NCBI GenBank assembly: GCA_030142905.1
Contig: JASJOG010000486.1
Coordinates: 81,253 to 145,252, forward strand
From: Heliopora coerulea
Lineage: Eukaryota; Cnidaria; Anthozoa; Scleralcyonacea; Helioporidae
Direction: 5' to 3'
DNA length: 64,000 bases
In this document: piece by piece, positions 1 to 10,874 of the stretch
How positions within the stretch are numbered: the first letter of the stretch is position 1
Layout of the letters: the number at the start of each line of letters is the position of its first letter
Notes under the pieces: generated by a model
The model's input: only the letters and a program-made list of their open reading frames with translations
Databases searched by the model: none
What the model was told of the DNA's origin: nothing
Program-made: the position numbers and the translations under genes

Positions 1-1149
1 AAATAACGTTAAACTAAATAACAATGTATGATTGTACAATTTGAAAAATATTTAGTGTGATGGTGCTGCTACAATTTGAAATACTCGGTGTTGAATTTAT
101 AATTCTATGAAAGGTAGGAATGCCTGTAAATCAAGACTATCCAAACTATTACCATATAAATATCGAAACGACAGCGAGCCACCAGAAAATATTCGTGTAT
201 TTTAGCCAAAGACAGCGTTTGATTCTATTAAGAGTTCTTGTGCTGTTTTTTTTTTCTAGATATTTTTGTAGTGAGATGAAAACCAGAATTATGAGTTGAT
301 GTTTCAATTATTTGTTCTTAGAAATTCAGACTTTACTTGATGCTCGAGTCTGTACGTCAGACAATCATGAGCTAAAAGTTTTACACATGTGAACAGCACT
401 GGTACAAGTGTATGCTCACGAAATAGGCAAATCAATCACTTTTCTGTCAGTCTTTTCCTCAAGCTTTAACTGTAAGCAAATGGTTCACCATTAACTGACT
501 CTGATGCTCATACTTTTTATTGTTCTTGTGTGTTTATGTTTGTCATCCCTTAAAACGCTGGATTTTTTCCTATACTTATTTCCCTTTTCACGTATAAATA
601 GCTGTTATGTTGCAGTTGTCACTAAAGTGGTGTTGAATTGACGTTGAAATAGTGGAATGGCCACGAACAAAAAGACTTTTCTGATATTGATACAAATTTA
701 ATTTTGTAGAAGAAATTTTCAGTTTAGATTCCTTCAAAAGATCCCAAATAGATATATTATCATGTTTTCCCTCTGTGAAATCGAAAGAAACTTAAGGACG
801 GCAAGGAAGTATTGTTGAACAAGTAATGCGAAGTCGAAGATATCGGAGACAAATGATACTACAGTACAGTTCCCACAAGGTTGGGCAATATAAGCAAGCT
901 TTTACAATTAGGTCACGTCAACATGGAGCCATGGATAGAAATCGCGGATTTATGAGCATGGGCCGAGGAATTGTTATCAGATAAGAATTTGACAAAGTTT
1001 GAGTGACAGTAAAAGTTACAAACACCATAACTTTAGCTTCAAAACTGCTTGAAGTTACTCTAAATATTAAAAAAATGGTATCGCACATATCGATACATTC
1101 ACCAGTCCGGCGTAAAGTGAAGATAAAAAGAATACTTTTGCGACTAAAC
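1..1149. other. AT-rich stretch without recognisable gene
   Basis: I see no coding region or complete repeat that I recognise here. Only short open frames occur and none resembles a known family. The right edge is the tail of the LINE relic that starts near 1150. Confidence 0.5.
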
Positions 1150-2105
1150 AAATGTTCTTAGATAGATAGATAGATGGTTTATTAATCTGACACACATAGC
1201 AGCTAAAAAGCTGAATTGAGTGTGAGTTGCAAGATGGAAAGCTATACAATTATGGCATTTAAAACTATACAGTAAAAATATGTAAAACCTATAATATCAA
1301 AACTATCTATTTGTATTGAAAATCGTTTTTAACACTTGCTGGAATAAATGTACTATTGAATCTCTTTGTCTTTACGCGAGGATAAACAAAATCTCCTGAT
1401 CGCCATAACTTATAGTTTGGAATATATCTAGGAGGTAGAAGTGAAAATAGCTTGTGATCAGAGTTGTCCTTAATGTCATTAAATAATTTCATTCAAGCAG
1501 CTCTACGCCTGTTATACAATGAATCAAGTAGTGGCGTAGCTACACCTGGGCCTACTCTGCCCTGTCCCCGGGTGAAATATTGCTGACAAATCTAGTTCAC
1601 ATTTGGTAAAGTATAGTGTATAGTCACTGCAAAAAGTAAATATAATTATTCTGTTTACCAAAAGTCCAAGTATTAGTTTAATTTCCACATAAATGTTAAA
1701 TTTTTCGTAAACATATGTCCTTGCAAGATGGAGTAAAAAACAACGTTTTTGACTGTCACCGCTAAGGTATGTGTAAAGGTATGTAGTAATAGCAGTTAAT
1801 ACAGAAGTGTTATTGGGCCCAAGTACGGCAAAATATCTTGAGAGGCGTGCCTCATGCCTTTTGTCAGCAGTGTAATAACTAAAAAGCTACCAAGAAATGT
1901 TGACACCTGTGCCCATGTTGTGCCCACATAGCATTTGCTTTCTGGCTACGCCACTGGAATCAAGAATGCTGATTTGTAAACGATTGCAGCAGCTCCCAGC
2001 ACTAGGGTATATAATTGATAACAGGAGCTTTTGAAGAAGCTCAACTGCGAGTGAAAGACATTCTGGTAAACTGTAATGGAAAACCTGGCAACTATACTCT
2101 AAAAT
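1150..2105 (-). mobile_element. EEP-type (CR1/L2/Jockey-like) LINE, 5'-truncated 3' end
   Basis: The minus strand encodes the extreme C-terminus of a non-LTR retrotransposon ORF2. The part from about 1957 to 2100 contains a stretch like SLAVELLQ followed by the NRLQISILDSLYNRRR region. The part at 1307-1520 contains FNDI, LLPPRYIP and a final FIPASVKNDF, which is the usual end of these ORFs. A TGA sits in frame at the join (just upstream of MKLFND). A hAT MITE at 1529-1956 interrupts the sequence, and reading across it restores the frame order. The 3' end is a short (TCTA)n tract at about 1159-1175, the same tail type seen on the LINEs at 32-36 kb. It is a dead fragment. Family assignment beyond EEP-type LINE is inference. 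Confidence 0.75.
1529..1956. mobile_element. hAT-type MITE (428 bp) with 8-bp target duplication
   Basis: The ends are TAGTGGCGTAGC on the left and GCTACGCCACTG on the right, a short terminal inverted repeat. The element is flanked by perfect direct repeats GAATCAAG (1521-1528 and 1957-1964). An 8-bp duplication with CAGTGGCGTA-type ends is characteristic of the hAT superfamily. It has no coding capacity, so it must have been moved by a transposase elsewhere. It sits inside the LINE tail and is therefore younger than that insertion. Confidence 0.85.
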
Positions 2106-2259
2106 AGGTCTAATACATGTTTAATAAAATAAATGGTTTGAACCTGAGAGAATTGGGACATGTTTGTGGAGCAATGGGTGCCAGTGTAGGTAGTCGAGGA
2201 TAACAAGATGCGATAACTTTGGGTGAATCAACTACCTGAAATATTCGAAAAGAAACTTC

Positions 2260-2287
2260 GACGTTTCGAGCGAAGGCCCTTCGTCGG
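2260..2287 (-). ncRNA. Degraded hammerhead ribozyme motif (PLE)
   Basis: On the minus strand the order is CCGACGA, a short GC-rich hairpin, then GAAACGTC. The hammerhead core requires CTGANGA and GAAAC, so the first box carries one substitution (T to C) and cleavage is doubtful. Confidence 0.55.
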
Positions 2288-2462
2288 AAAGCTAGTAGCG
2301 TGGGTCGGGAAAAGAACATGAGCTTTTATATTGTTGAATACAAAAGCGATCACGTGATAAAAAAATAGACCAATAAGATGGATTTGGTAAAAACAAAGTA
2401 TAAACAAAAAATGTAAAACACATAACAGAATATATTGAGGAAACGAGTCAAGTCCTTTTGAC

Positions 2463-2497
2463 TCTGAAGATGACCGCCGCTAAGGGAGTCGAAACGT
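2463..2497 (+). ncRNA. Hammerhead-like motif (PLE), probably decayed
   Basis: CTGAAGA is followed 20 bases later by GAAACGTT. Both core boxes are present, but the intervening stem II pairs only weakly (GAC with GTC), and the final GTC cleavage triplet reads GTT. Confidence 0.5.
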
Positions 2498-2520
2498 TAG
2501 TCACTTTCACCAACAGTCTT

Positions 2521-3505
2521 TCTCAAGACTGCACTAACCTGGATGATCAACCTCCACAAACATGTCACATGTTGAATAAAACATAACTACGTCAGATGCT
2601 GCAACTTTCGCTCGGTTCAACTGAACAACAAAGTAAATACGTTTATTCGTTTTCTTAATGATGTAAAAAACGTGTTCATTCCACTTAAGATCGCAGCTAA
2701 CAACCAACCCCAGAATTTTGACATGAGATACTAACTCGAGTTCATTTCCTTTAACCTTCACTCTTTGAAAAGAGTTTTCCTCATGGTTAAAGTTGATTAA
2801 TAGTTCTTTGCACTTAGAATCATTAAGATGGAGACGGTTATCAGTACACCAATCTTGGACACAGTCAACAGCAATTTGGATGCCACCTGTGCTGTTTTTA
2901 GGGTCAACTTCTGAAATTGAGGTATCATTAATGTACTTCCATCTTGGTGCGGTTTCAAATCACTTATCATTAAGATAAACGACCAGGGTCTCAATTTAGT
3001 AACCTGGGGCATCCCTGATCGAACTTCACCCCAATCCGAAGAACAGTCTCTGAACAACTTCACACGCTGCTCCGGAAATATTAAGAAATCAATAATCCAC
3101 TGCTTGACAAATAACTGCATTGAAAGTTGGATAATCTTGTTAGCAAGAATTCGATGATCGATAAGGTCAAAGGCCTTTCGGTAGTCAAATAACACAACAT
3201 GTACTGAGCCGCCCGTTCCATCAGTAGCTTTGGACCATGTATTGATCATGCTGATTACGGCATGTGTTGCTGAAGAACGCGAGATGCCACCAAATTGACG
3301 AGGATCGATCACTTCTATTATAACAGAAGCAACATATTGTTAAACCACAAAATCTTCTGCTACCTTAGATAGAGCAGATGTCAGCGATATAGGTCTTAAG
3401 TGCTTGTTGATATCGCGAACTAATTTCTCTTTACGGAGTGGCGTAACATTAGCTTGTCTCCAAGCCAATGGAAGCTTCACTTCGTGGTAGGAGGCGTTGA
3501 GCATA
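2521..3505 (-). pseudogene. EEP-type LINE reverse transcriptase relic
   Basis: The minus strand contains in order a PLAWRQANVTPL stretch, LRPISLTSALSKVAEDF (RT motifs 1-2), QFGG, the catalytic motif A region LFDYRKAFDLIDH, a damaged motif B (GMPQVTKLRPW for the usual GxPQGTxLGP) and, after a frameshift near 2980, ILGLVVSCDLKWNEHV at the thumb. The first stop is at about 3345. It is cut off on its 5' side by the Tigger element that starts at 3506, and its 5' continuation is not seen beyond that element. Dead copy. Confidence 0.8.
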
Positions 3506-3926
3506 CAGTTGAACCTGTATATAACGGCCCTGTATTAAGCGGCCACCTTCTATTAAGCGGTCACTTTTCAAAGTCCCGATGCTTTTTCTATAGAAATACT
3601 ATATTTGTCACCTGTATTAAGCGGCCACAGTTTGGCTCTTTCATGCCTGTCTTTTAATTTGTTATTATTTTTACCTGTATTAAGCGGCCACCCTCGAAAT
3701 GAGACCCGAGAATATTTAGGGAAACACGCATATCACATTATATATGGACTGTATTCTGTTAAAGTGATCTGTCAACATTGTTACCAAACAAAACATTTGG
3801 TATATAACTACACTGTATAACATTTATTTCTTGTTAGGATGCAGTTTAGTGTCGCTATTCTCTCTACTCGAAACTTCTCTTTAGCTAGGTTGTTCTTCAG
3901 CCATTTGATTTAGAATGAATGGTCTT

Positions 3927-4361
3927 CTACGTGTACTTGCAAGGAATTCCCAGGCCATAACCTCCACCTCTGTTAACGCACTTGCCTTTTACAACAACTT
4001 TTCCTCTGTTTGTTGGCCGTTTCAAAAATTTGGTTAGCCATAATGCCATCAACTTAGGGACATGACCAATCACTTCGTAATTGTCCATCATTGCGTTAGG
4101 GTGAGAATATGGTTTTGAAGCAGTCTTGCGGCAGTGAGATCTTGTTGATCTTGATTTACGTTTTTGGCTAGCTACTGCCACAGCATTCGTGTCTTCTTTA
4201 TTTTGCGGCTCTTGTTTTAGTTCAAACAACTCATCGACCTTCGACTCCCAAATACCCATGTATGCATGGTACCCGCAAATATAAGAATCTACGTGAAAAA
4301 GTTCCATAGACATTTTAATTTCAGACAGAATTGTAACAGTGTAGCGACAACAGAGTGTCAT
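3927..4361 (-). CDS. HIRAN-like domain protein carried by a Tigger element
   Basis: A 144-residue open frame. From about residue 22 it reads like a HIRAN fold: FHVDSYICGYHAYMGIW, then ELKQEPQNKEDTNAVAVA (the REPdNpyDpnAvaV-type signature), then IGHVPKLMALWL, and a final VVVKGKCVNRGGGYGLGIP. HIRAN domains are known as DNA-end-binding modules in helicases such as HLTF. A stand-alone copy on a transposon is unusual. The ATG at 4361 faces the transposase start at 4486, so both could share one promoter region. A degenerate copy of the same protein lies in the smaller Tigger derivative at 13.6-14.4 kb, which shows that the gene travels with the element. The C-terminus appears slightly shortened compared with that copy. 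Function in transposition is inference. Confidence 0.6.
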   Translation of the reverse strand: MTLCCRYTVTILSEIKMSMELFHVDSYICGYHAYMGIWESKVDELFELKQEPQNKEDTNAVAVASQKRKSRSTRSHCRKTASKPYSHPNAMMDNYEVIGHVPKLMALWLTKFLKRPTNRGKVVVKGKCVNRGGGYGLGIPCKYT

Positions 4362-4485
4362 TCAAAGCTTCCGCCAGTGATGTAGCTGTCAAAAAGGCGA
4401 CAAACGTGTTCTAGTATTTAGCTGAACTCAAACAATACTGCTCAAGGCGCAGCCTGTGATTACTTTCGGACTTTACTTTGTCCGC

Positions 4486-5560
4486 GATGTCTAATAAGAA
4501 ACGTAAATGTCTCTCTCTCAGCGAGAAAGTCAACGTTATTCAATTCGCAAAGGCTAACCCTAGTTTTGGAGCTCGTAAAATTCCCAAAAAGTTTGAAATC
4601 GGGCAGACGCAAGCTCAAATGATTCTACAAAATAACTACTTTTGAAACACTAACTTCTTTTGAAACACTCGATGGACCACAAACAAATCTAAAACGATTT
4701 CATACGTGAAAGTTCGATGATGTTAACAAGGCCTTGTGGGACTGTTACAATTGCTGTAGGAGTTCCAATATACCTGTCGCAGGACCCATGCTTCAAGAGA
4801 AGGCGCAGATTATTGCCGAGAAGCTTGAAATCACTGGCTTCGCTGCTTCTAATGGATGGCTTGAATCATTTAAACGCCAGCACAATATCTTTAATATGAC
4901 AGTGTCGGGCGAGGAAGGTGAGTTAACCCAAGCACAGTAGAGAGCTAGAAAGAGCGAGCCCGTGAAATCACTAGAGGCTGGAATCTAAGTGACGTATGGA
5001 ATATGGAGGAAACAGGCAGTTTTTGGCTAGGCTTGCCAGCGAAAAGCCTAACCAAAAAGGGAAAGAAATGCACTGGTGGTAAACAGTCCAAACAGAGGAA
5101 CATCTGGGCCTTCTTTGTAAACGCCGCTGGTGGAAAGGAGCAGGCCATTGTAACTGGTAAATCACAAAAACTGAGATGCTTCAGAAAGGTAGAAAACAAG
5201 AAAAGTCCATGCAACTGCCAGTATTTTGCCAATCCAAAGGCCTGGATGAACACTGAAATTATGAGTGAAGTACTGTCAAAAGAAACGACAGAAAAGAAAC
5301 ATTTTATTGTTTATGGATAACGCGCCATGCCATCCAGGAAGCCTCCAGGATAAATTTTCGAATATAAAGATTGTCTTTCTTCCAAAGAATACGACCTGAA
5401 AGACACAGCCACTGGATGCAGGAATAAAAAATCGCCAATTGAAAGATCCATTATAAGAAACGACTGTTGCGTTGAGGAGAATAACGAAGAGCCAGAAATC
5501 AAGTCACTGGCAGATGCAATAGAACATGCGGAATGATTAAGGGCTTTTGCGCAGTATAAC
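4486..5560 (+). pseudogene. Tigger/CENP-B-like transposase, broken
   Basis: Three blocks follow one another in different frames. 4486-4644: an N-terminal helix-turn-helix with KRKCLSLSEKVNVIQFAK, ending at a stop. 4730-4940: the second HTH (CENP-B type) with EKLEITGFAASNGWLESFK. 5003-5450: the DDE domain with ETGSFWLGLP, KQRNIWAFFVNAAGGKEQ, AWMNTEIM, then in another frame [10 protein letters not shown] (second catalytic Asp) and PLDAG (third). The first catalytic position reads NMEETG where the family has NxDETG. Stops and at least two frameshifts make it non-functional. Such transposases cut at the inverted ends and insert at TA. Confidence 0.85.
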
Positions 5561-5640
5561 GGATACCAAGAACTGTCGCTGGCAATGTCGACAGTTAACC
5601 TTCAAAAACTCAATCGGAAAAACTATTAAAATTCCTTAAC

Positions 5641-6304
5641 TCGAGGCCTTATTTTAAAGAATTTATTTTTGGTCGCATCAACTCTTAAAATGTTATTGCC
5701 TCATCCGAAGAATTAGGTAAGGCATATTAGTCTTTGACAAGATGTCAGTCCAAGTACCATTCAAGAAGCACTTGAAAGGCTCTTGCGTCGGTTACAAGGC
5801 TCTCGTACAAAATGACCAAAAGTTCACTGGACTATTTAATACAGTAATATAAAGATGACCTTTGAACATTCACATAATGATTGTATAATTTTTAGTGTTC
5901 AAAGTACTCAGCAATATTTGCCTTGATTTCTTCGGCGAGGACACCATATTGTTTTGCATGATTATGCAGAAACTTGGGATCCATCAAGTAAAAACCCTAG
6001 GTACTCATATGAACCACAAAATTACTTCAAACAAGTGTGCTTCATACGTCTTTAACGGTAAAACTAGTCCTTTACGTCGATTCAAAGCCCCTTACTCCCC
6101 GAGTGCGTTCACTGTCTTAATGAGTGTTCGCTTTTCGATCGAGGGTTTAATGTTGCCTCGGATGTGTCCATGGTCACCAAATGGGTTTACTGTCCTCTCT
6201 AATGCTTGCTGTTGTCTTGAGGGTTTCCTATCGATACTATGGTCCAATGTTGCTTTAAGAAGTTGGCTCTGGGACAAGTAAACTAATTGCCACTACTTCA
6301 TATC
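5641..6304. other. Unassigned stretch between Tigger and LINE tail
   Basis: No gene or complete repeat is recognised. A 128-residue plus-strand frame at 5895-6281 has no recognisable domain, and its composition gives no support for coding. The right edge contains repeats of TAATCTT, the 3' tail of the minus-strand LINE. Confidence 0.4.
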
Positions 6305-6523
6305 CTTACTTTAATCTTTAATCTTTAATCTTTAATTATCAATATCTTCTGACACGGGAGCCTATTCTGTCATAGAAACTGGTTTTCAAAGGGTCGTGTT
6401 ATACAATTAAACAAAGGCACAACCTAAGCTATTATACTACGCTAATTATATCCAAATATCATCTGATTTATGCTATTACTTGCTGAGATGTGGTTTTCCG
6501 TCTTCCTACGAGGTAGGTATATA

Positions 6524-8209
6524 CAGTATGTCTCAAAATTGAGTACACCCCTAGTAATTTTTAAGAAAAAGTAATTTTTTCACAGATACAACAAAAGTAA
6601 GAAAGAACGTCTTAAATATAGTGACAAACAATCAGATGTAATCTTTTATTGATATTGAGATAATAGAAATATTTACACACAACTTATATATGGCTAATTT
6701 TGTTAAATGGTTCCATTTCAAAAGTGAGTACACCCCTTACAAGGGTCAGGGTATAAAGCTTCTTTTTATGTCAATATTCCTTCGATACTTTGTGTGTGAG
6801 CCTTGATTATTAATAACAGCTGCCAGGCGCCTTGGCATTGAATGGACTAGATTAGTGCAAGTGCTTGGTTCAATATTTTTCCACTCTATTGTAATAACGT
6901 CCCTTAGCTACGCAATGTTTGAGGGCTTGCGTTGTTCAACTTTACGTTTAAGCACATTCCAAAGTGCTCAATAGGATTTAGATCGGGTGAGATGCTTGGC
7001 CAATCAAGTACTTTTACTTTCTTTTTTTTTTAAGAAAGCAGATGTGACTCTAGCGGAATGCTTGGGGTCATTATCATGTTGAATAATTTTTCCTCTGCCA
7101 AGGCGTTTCAGGGATGGCATCATTTTTGTATTCAAAATTTTGCAGTACATGTCTTCATTCGTGATGTTTTCTATAAAATGAAGCTCGCCTACACCCTGGG
7201 CACTCGTACAACCCCAAACCATCAAGTTGCCACCACTAAGTTTAACGGTAGGTACCAGGTTTTTCTCGCTGTATTCTTCCCCAGGGTGACGCCACATATT
7301 TTTCGCGCCATCAGAACCAAAAAGATTTATTTTGGTCTCATCTGACCACAATATAGACTCCCAAAATGACATTGGCCTATCGCTGTACTCTTGTACAAAC
7401 TGTAAACTGGCTAGTTTGTGTCTCGGCTTTAAAAGAGGCTTCTTGCGAGGTCGTCTACCGTGTAGGTTTACTTGATGGAGGTTACATCGTACAGTTGAAG
7501 TCGAAACACTAATACCGGTAGCGTCAGAGACAACGTTATCGAGATTGGGAGCACTCTCCCTTGGATTTTGATCGACCACTGTAGCCACATAACGCTCTGA
7601 TCGAACTGATAACTTTCTTGGTCGACCTGAACGACCATTCACGGCTACAAGTGTACCAGCCTTCTTATACTTTAGTACAATTTTTGCCACAGTGCTTTTA
7701 CTGAGTTTTAATGTTTTCATAATATATCCCTGCTTGTCCTGATGCATTAAAATAATAGTTTTCTTAAGATCAAGTGACATATCTTCACCATGTGGTGCCA
7801 TGACTGAACCCAATGACCAAAACGGTCAAAGTACAAAAAATATGCATAAAATCACCAATTTATGAAAGCTAACATAGTCTCTGAAGGTAATCAAGCATTT
7901 CACTATTATCAAAATGCAACGATATACGTTATGTGATAATTTAAGAATGACGAAAGAGCCCCAAATTAAACGGTTTTTTTAGATGACCTTGTCAGGGGTG
8001 TAATCACTTTTGAAACAATATCATTTTACAAAGCTAGCCACAGACACGTTGCGTGTAAATATTTCTAATATTTTAATATAAATAAAAGATCACAATTGAT
8101 TGTACATTACTACATCTAAGATCTTGTTTATTATGTCTGTTTTATTTGTGAAAAAAAATTACTTTTTCGTAAAAATCAGAAGGGGTGTACTCACTTTTGA
8201 GACATACTG
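6524..8209. mobile_element. Complete Tc1-family transposon (1,686 bp)
   Basis: Terminal inverted repeats begin CAGTATGTCTCAAAATTGAG on the left, and the right end is the complement of CAGTATGTCTCAAAAGTGAG. Both run on into a GTACACCCC phrase. It is flanked by the TA target duplication (6522-6523, 8210-8211). The phrase for GAGTACACCCC also recurs in subterminal copies near 6729 (plus) and 7990. A minus-strand transposase occupies the centre. Ends are intact although the transposase carries a frameshift, so it could only move with help. Confidence 0.9.
6870..7801 (-). pseudogene. Tc1-like (DD34E) transposase with one frameshift
   Basis: From the first ATG at 7801 the frame encodes a paired-like helix-turn-helix region (MSLDLKKTIILMHQ, STVAKIVLKYKKAG), a GRPRK basic motif, a second HTH, then the DDE domain with ILWSDETKINLFG (first Asp), MVWGC, and IIQHDNDPKHSA (second Asp). 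The frame breaks in an A-rich run at about 7019-7032 (minus strand AAAAAAAAAA). In the next frame it resumes with VKVLDWPSISPDLNPIEH, giving the catalytic Glu. A stop follows at about 6905. Length and domain order match Tc1 transposases, which cut and paste DNA at TA. Confidence 0.85.
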
Positions 8210-8800
8210 TACATACAATACATGCTTAATTTAGTTAAATACAGAAAAATCTTAAGTTAAAATGCATAAAATATAACTACATTACACAACTAAGTCTAAA
8301 AAAAGGATTTAAACTATATTACATCACCAAGTCAAAATACTGATTTGACGGATTGTCGTGTGAGAGTCCGATTAACTATTATTATGTCGATCAATTTCCT
8401 GTTGAAGTGCCCTAGCGAATCAGTTGTACGTAAATAGTGGGCCAAGTTACTCCTTAAAATTTCCCCGCTAGAACTGAAGCTACGTTATAAATAGTTTGTA
8501 CGTGAAAAGCGAATTAATATCAAAGCTAGCCACAGATAAAGTTCGTAAGTGGCTTGGGTAGATTCAATTTCTTTTCAGCAGTCCTCGTGTTATATTCTGT
8601 GCTGCGGAAAGTGAATAAAGTTTGTCAATACAGTGGCGCAAGTCCTTTAATCGCCTTAAACATTAAGAAAACTTCAAGCTTCTTCTGAGGTGTGGAAAGA
8701 TTGTGCCAGTGTAGCTTATCCTAGACAGAACTGGCACTAATATCATAGTTCGACCTCGTAATAACCCTGACTGCCCGATTTTGTAATTTTGAAATTTGTC

Positions 8801-9385
8801 AATCAATGTCTGATTAACACTCTCTGACCCTTACCAGACATTTCAATTTTACTCGTCAAGGGGAAACGTCTCGGACAGGAAAGGGTCATGTCCATCTTAC
8901 CCAGAACTACAATTCACTACATTATATTAATTCTCCCAAAGTGCTATTCATAATTAATTCACTTCAAGTTGAAAATTAAGGGACAAAATCATAACCAGAA
9001 AAATTACAAGTTTTATCACACTGAAAACTACTATACTAATATTTCTATTAGTAGTTTGATAAGTAGGCATAATCACGAATTTACTATCTATTTACAATTC
9101 GCTTATTCCTATTTTTGCGTTTTTCTTAAAGCTGTTGCTATGACAAGATGCCGTTATTTAATGGATAATTACTTCGTCATGCAGCATTATTGGATTTAAT
9201 GCAGAATGAAATACAAATTGGACTTACATCTATCTTGTAAATTGGACTTACCGCTATCTGCATTCGTCGATATAATGCAGAGTGAAAATAACAGGTTTTG
9301 ATGAGGGTCAATAATTATTAGTAATTAATGACTGCCTTCCGCATACAGTATATTACCGGCAATAACTGGACTTATCAACACTTCA
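8801..9385. other. AT-rich stretch without recognised gene
   Basis: No domain-bearing frame is seen. The segment 9195-9300 repeats the phrase AATTGGACTTAC twice and ATGCAGA twice. This is a short local duplication of unknown origin. Confidence 0.4.
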
Positions 9386-9386
9386 T

Positions 9387-9720
9387 TCATTTGTTCTAAA
9401 TTTTCGAGAGCTTGGAAGAGGGCTCAAGTGGTTCCACGCCTCAAGGACGGAGACAATTACGTGGCAAATAACCCACCTATCTCCTTGCTTCCGGTGCTGT
9501 TTAATGGAGCTGAGAGGACTGCCTTACGTCAAAATAACTTCTACTTGACTCGGAAAAATATAGTTAGTCAGCATCATAGTGGTAACCAGAAGTTTCGCTC
9601 GACAGAAACGATGAGTTTGCTTGTTACGAATCATATCTTCAAGGCCGCAGATGAAAAGAAACTTACAACAATGTTGTTGCTAGATCTAAGTAAGGCCTTT
9701 AATTGCATATACCGCTGAAC
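9387..9720 (+). pseudogene. EEP-type LINE RT fragment
   Basis: The frame reads FRAWKRAQVVPRLKDGDNY, then PPISLLPVLF (for RPISLLPVLS), NIVSQHHSGNQKFRSTET, and MLLLDLSKAFN, which is RT motif A with its catalytic Asp. It stops at IYR. A second, related copy starts at 10875. The two overlap in content (same HHSGNxKxxSTET phrase), so they are separate truncated copies or a local duplication. Confidence 0.8.
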
Positions 9721-10552
9721 TTAACTTAATGGCATAACCTTGGCAACTCGAGTTGGCATTCTCTCGCCTAATTCAATGCTTTCTTCTTCGTTGAAAACAA
9801 TTGCAGCCTTTTCATTCAGTGCGTTCTGTTACATCTTTACATGATGCAAAAGATTGTTTGACTATCAGATCGCTCCCCGATGCAATATGCGACGCCTTAT
9901 CAGTATGTACCACGGTTGTTGCCATGTGCTCTTTTATCGTTAAGCGACGACTCCATGCATGTAAAGGGTTGCAGAGTGTCTGAATATTTTTACCTTTGAC
10001 CATCATTTAAGTCTATTAGGGATAGGTTATTAAGTATAATGACCCATGCCTTAATAATGCACGAGGAAAACACAAAAAATTTTGGCTCCTAATTAGTATG
10101 CTGTAAATCGGATACAGAATACTAACTAGAATTATGAACTTTTCCCTTCGATTTATTTTTGGTTAAAATTTACTGAAACTTCAAATTAACCGGTTAACAT
10201 GGCCATTTAAATGTATTCGTATTTTACGAAAGATAAACTATTCGTGTCCGATCTGTGTGGGATTTAATACTTTAGCCTTGTAAATTCCCTACAGATCGGC
10301 CACTCATATTATATCTATTACATACAATATATTGATGAATGACCAGTTCATCATCCCTAAGTTGAGGGCGAAAGCGTACTTCTCTTATTTTTCTTGTATT
10401 CCGTTTCAGAGATGAATAAGTTAGATGTCAAAAACGTCTCCCTTCCACTGTGCTCATGATTTATGTTCCGTGAGCTAAACAGTTTAAAATTAAGATAGTT
10501 TAGTTTTATTTTATGTCTATTAGGCATGGGTTATTAAGTATAGGTTATTTTG
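9721..10552. other. Unassigned stretch
   Basis: No recognised gene. A minus-strand frame at 9812-10006 continues in another frame to about 9730 (EKAAIVFNEEESIELGE). It looks protein-like but matches nothing I can name; it may be a decayed exon or transposon fragment. A phrase close to GTCTATTAGGGATAGGTTAT at 10012 recurs near 10517. Confidence 0.35.
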
Positions 10553-10630
10553 AAGCAACGAGGGGATATGTGTTTTATTCACCTCGGGCTACGCCCTCGG
10601 TGAATAAATCACATATCCCCGTGGATATAA
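10553..10630. repeat. Long hairpin (palindromic MITE-like repeat)
   Basis: Arms 10562-10583 and 10599-10620 are near-perfect inverted copies of GGGGATATGTGTTTTATTCA plus two bases. The central part TCGGGCTACGCCCTC also pairs. The whole folds into a stem of more than 25 bp with a tiny loop. Confidence 0.75.
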
Positions 10631-10874
10631 GGTCATAAGTACGTAAGTTCTCTTCATACCTACCAAAGTGTTAGTTGAAAAGTTAAAGAGTCAGTTTCGG
10701 ACGTTTTACAAAGAAACAAGGAGTGCTTCATGAAGAGCCAACAACAAAGGAATTTAAGGTAGGCGATAGGGTTTCCAAGCTAAATCACGTGCTCTCAATA
10801 TAAGCAACTGCTCAGTTGTACTTAAAATTTGAGAAGTTTTACGTATTTATATCATCGTTAGCTCAGTTTCGTTT

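Larger units (their letters stand above)
2110..2520. mobile_element. Penelope-like element pseudo-LTR remnants
   Basis: Two hammerhead-like motifs lie here in opposite orientation (2260-2287 minus, 2463-2497 plus), about 180 bp apart. This is the arrangement of inverted pseudo-LTRs that also occurs intact at 29.4-30.8 and 35.3-35.9 kb. No PLE protein is visible between them. The assignment rests on the ribozyme-like motifs and on the family pattern, so the outer limits are approximate. Confidence 0.55.
3506..5640. mobile_element. Tigger/pogo-type DNA transposon, right end missing
   Basis: The left end starts with CAGTTGAACCTGTATATAAC directly after a TA (3504-3505), as expected for the Tc1/mariner-Tigger group. 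The subterminal region repeats the phrase TGTATTAAGCGGCCAC several times (3530-3690). Inside are a minus-strand HIRAN-like gene (3927-4361) and a plus-strand, broken CENP-B-like transposase (4486-5560), divergently arranged with about 125 bp between starts. I find no matching right inverted repeat, so the right boundary is set where transposase homology ends. Confidence 0.75.
6305..8800 (-). mobile_element. 5'-truncated EEP-type LINE relic split by a Tc1 element
   Basis: On the minus strand, 8800 to about 8400 encodes the RT C-terminal region (LQNRAVRVITRSNYDIS, LHWHNLSTPQKKLEVFLMF), with stops. The 3' UTR runs 8340-8210, is interrupted by the Tc1 element at 6524-8209, and resumes at 6523-6305. 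It ends in a repeated ATTAAAG tail at about 6305-6338. The two UTR halves fit together across the TA insertion site. The element is dead and older than the Tc1 insertion. Confidence 0.7.

Noticed and set aside
9730..10006. Minus-strand protein-like stretch in two frames
   Set aside because: No recognisable family; could be a decayed element, not supportable as a gene.
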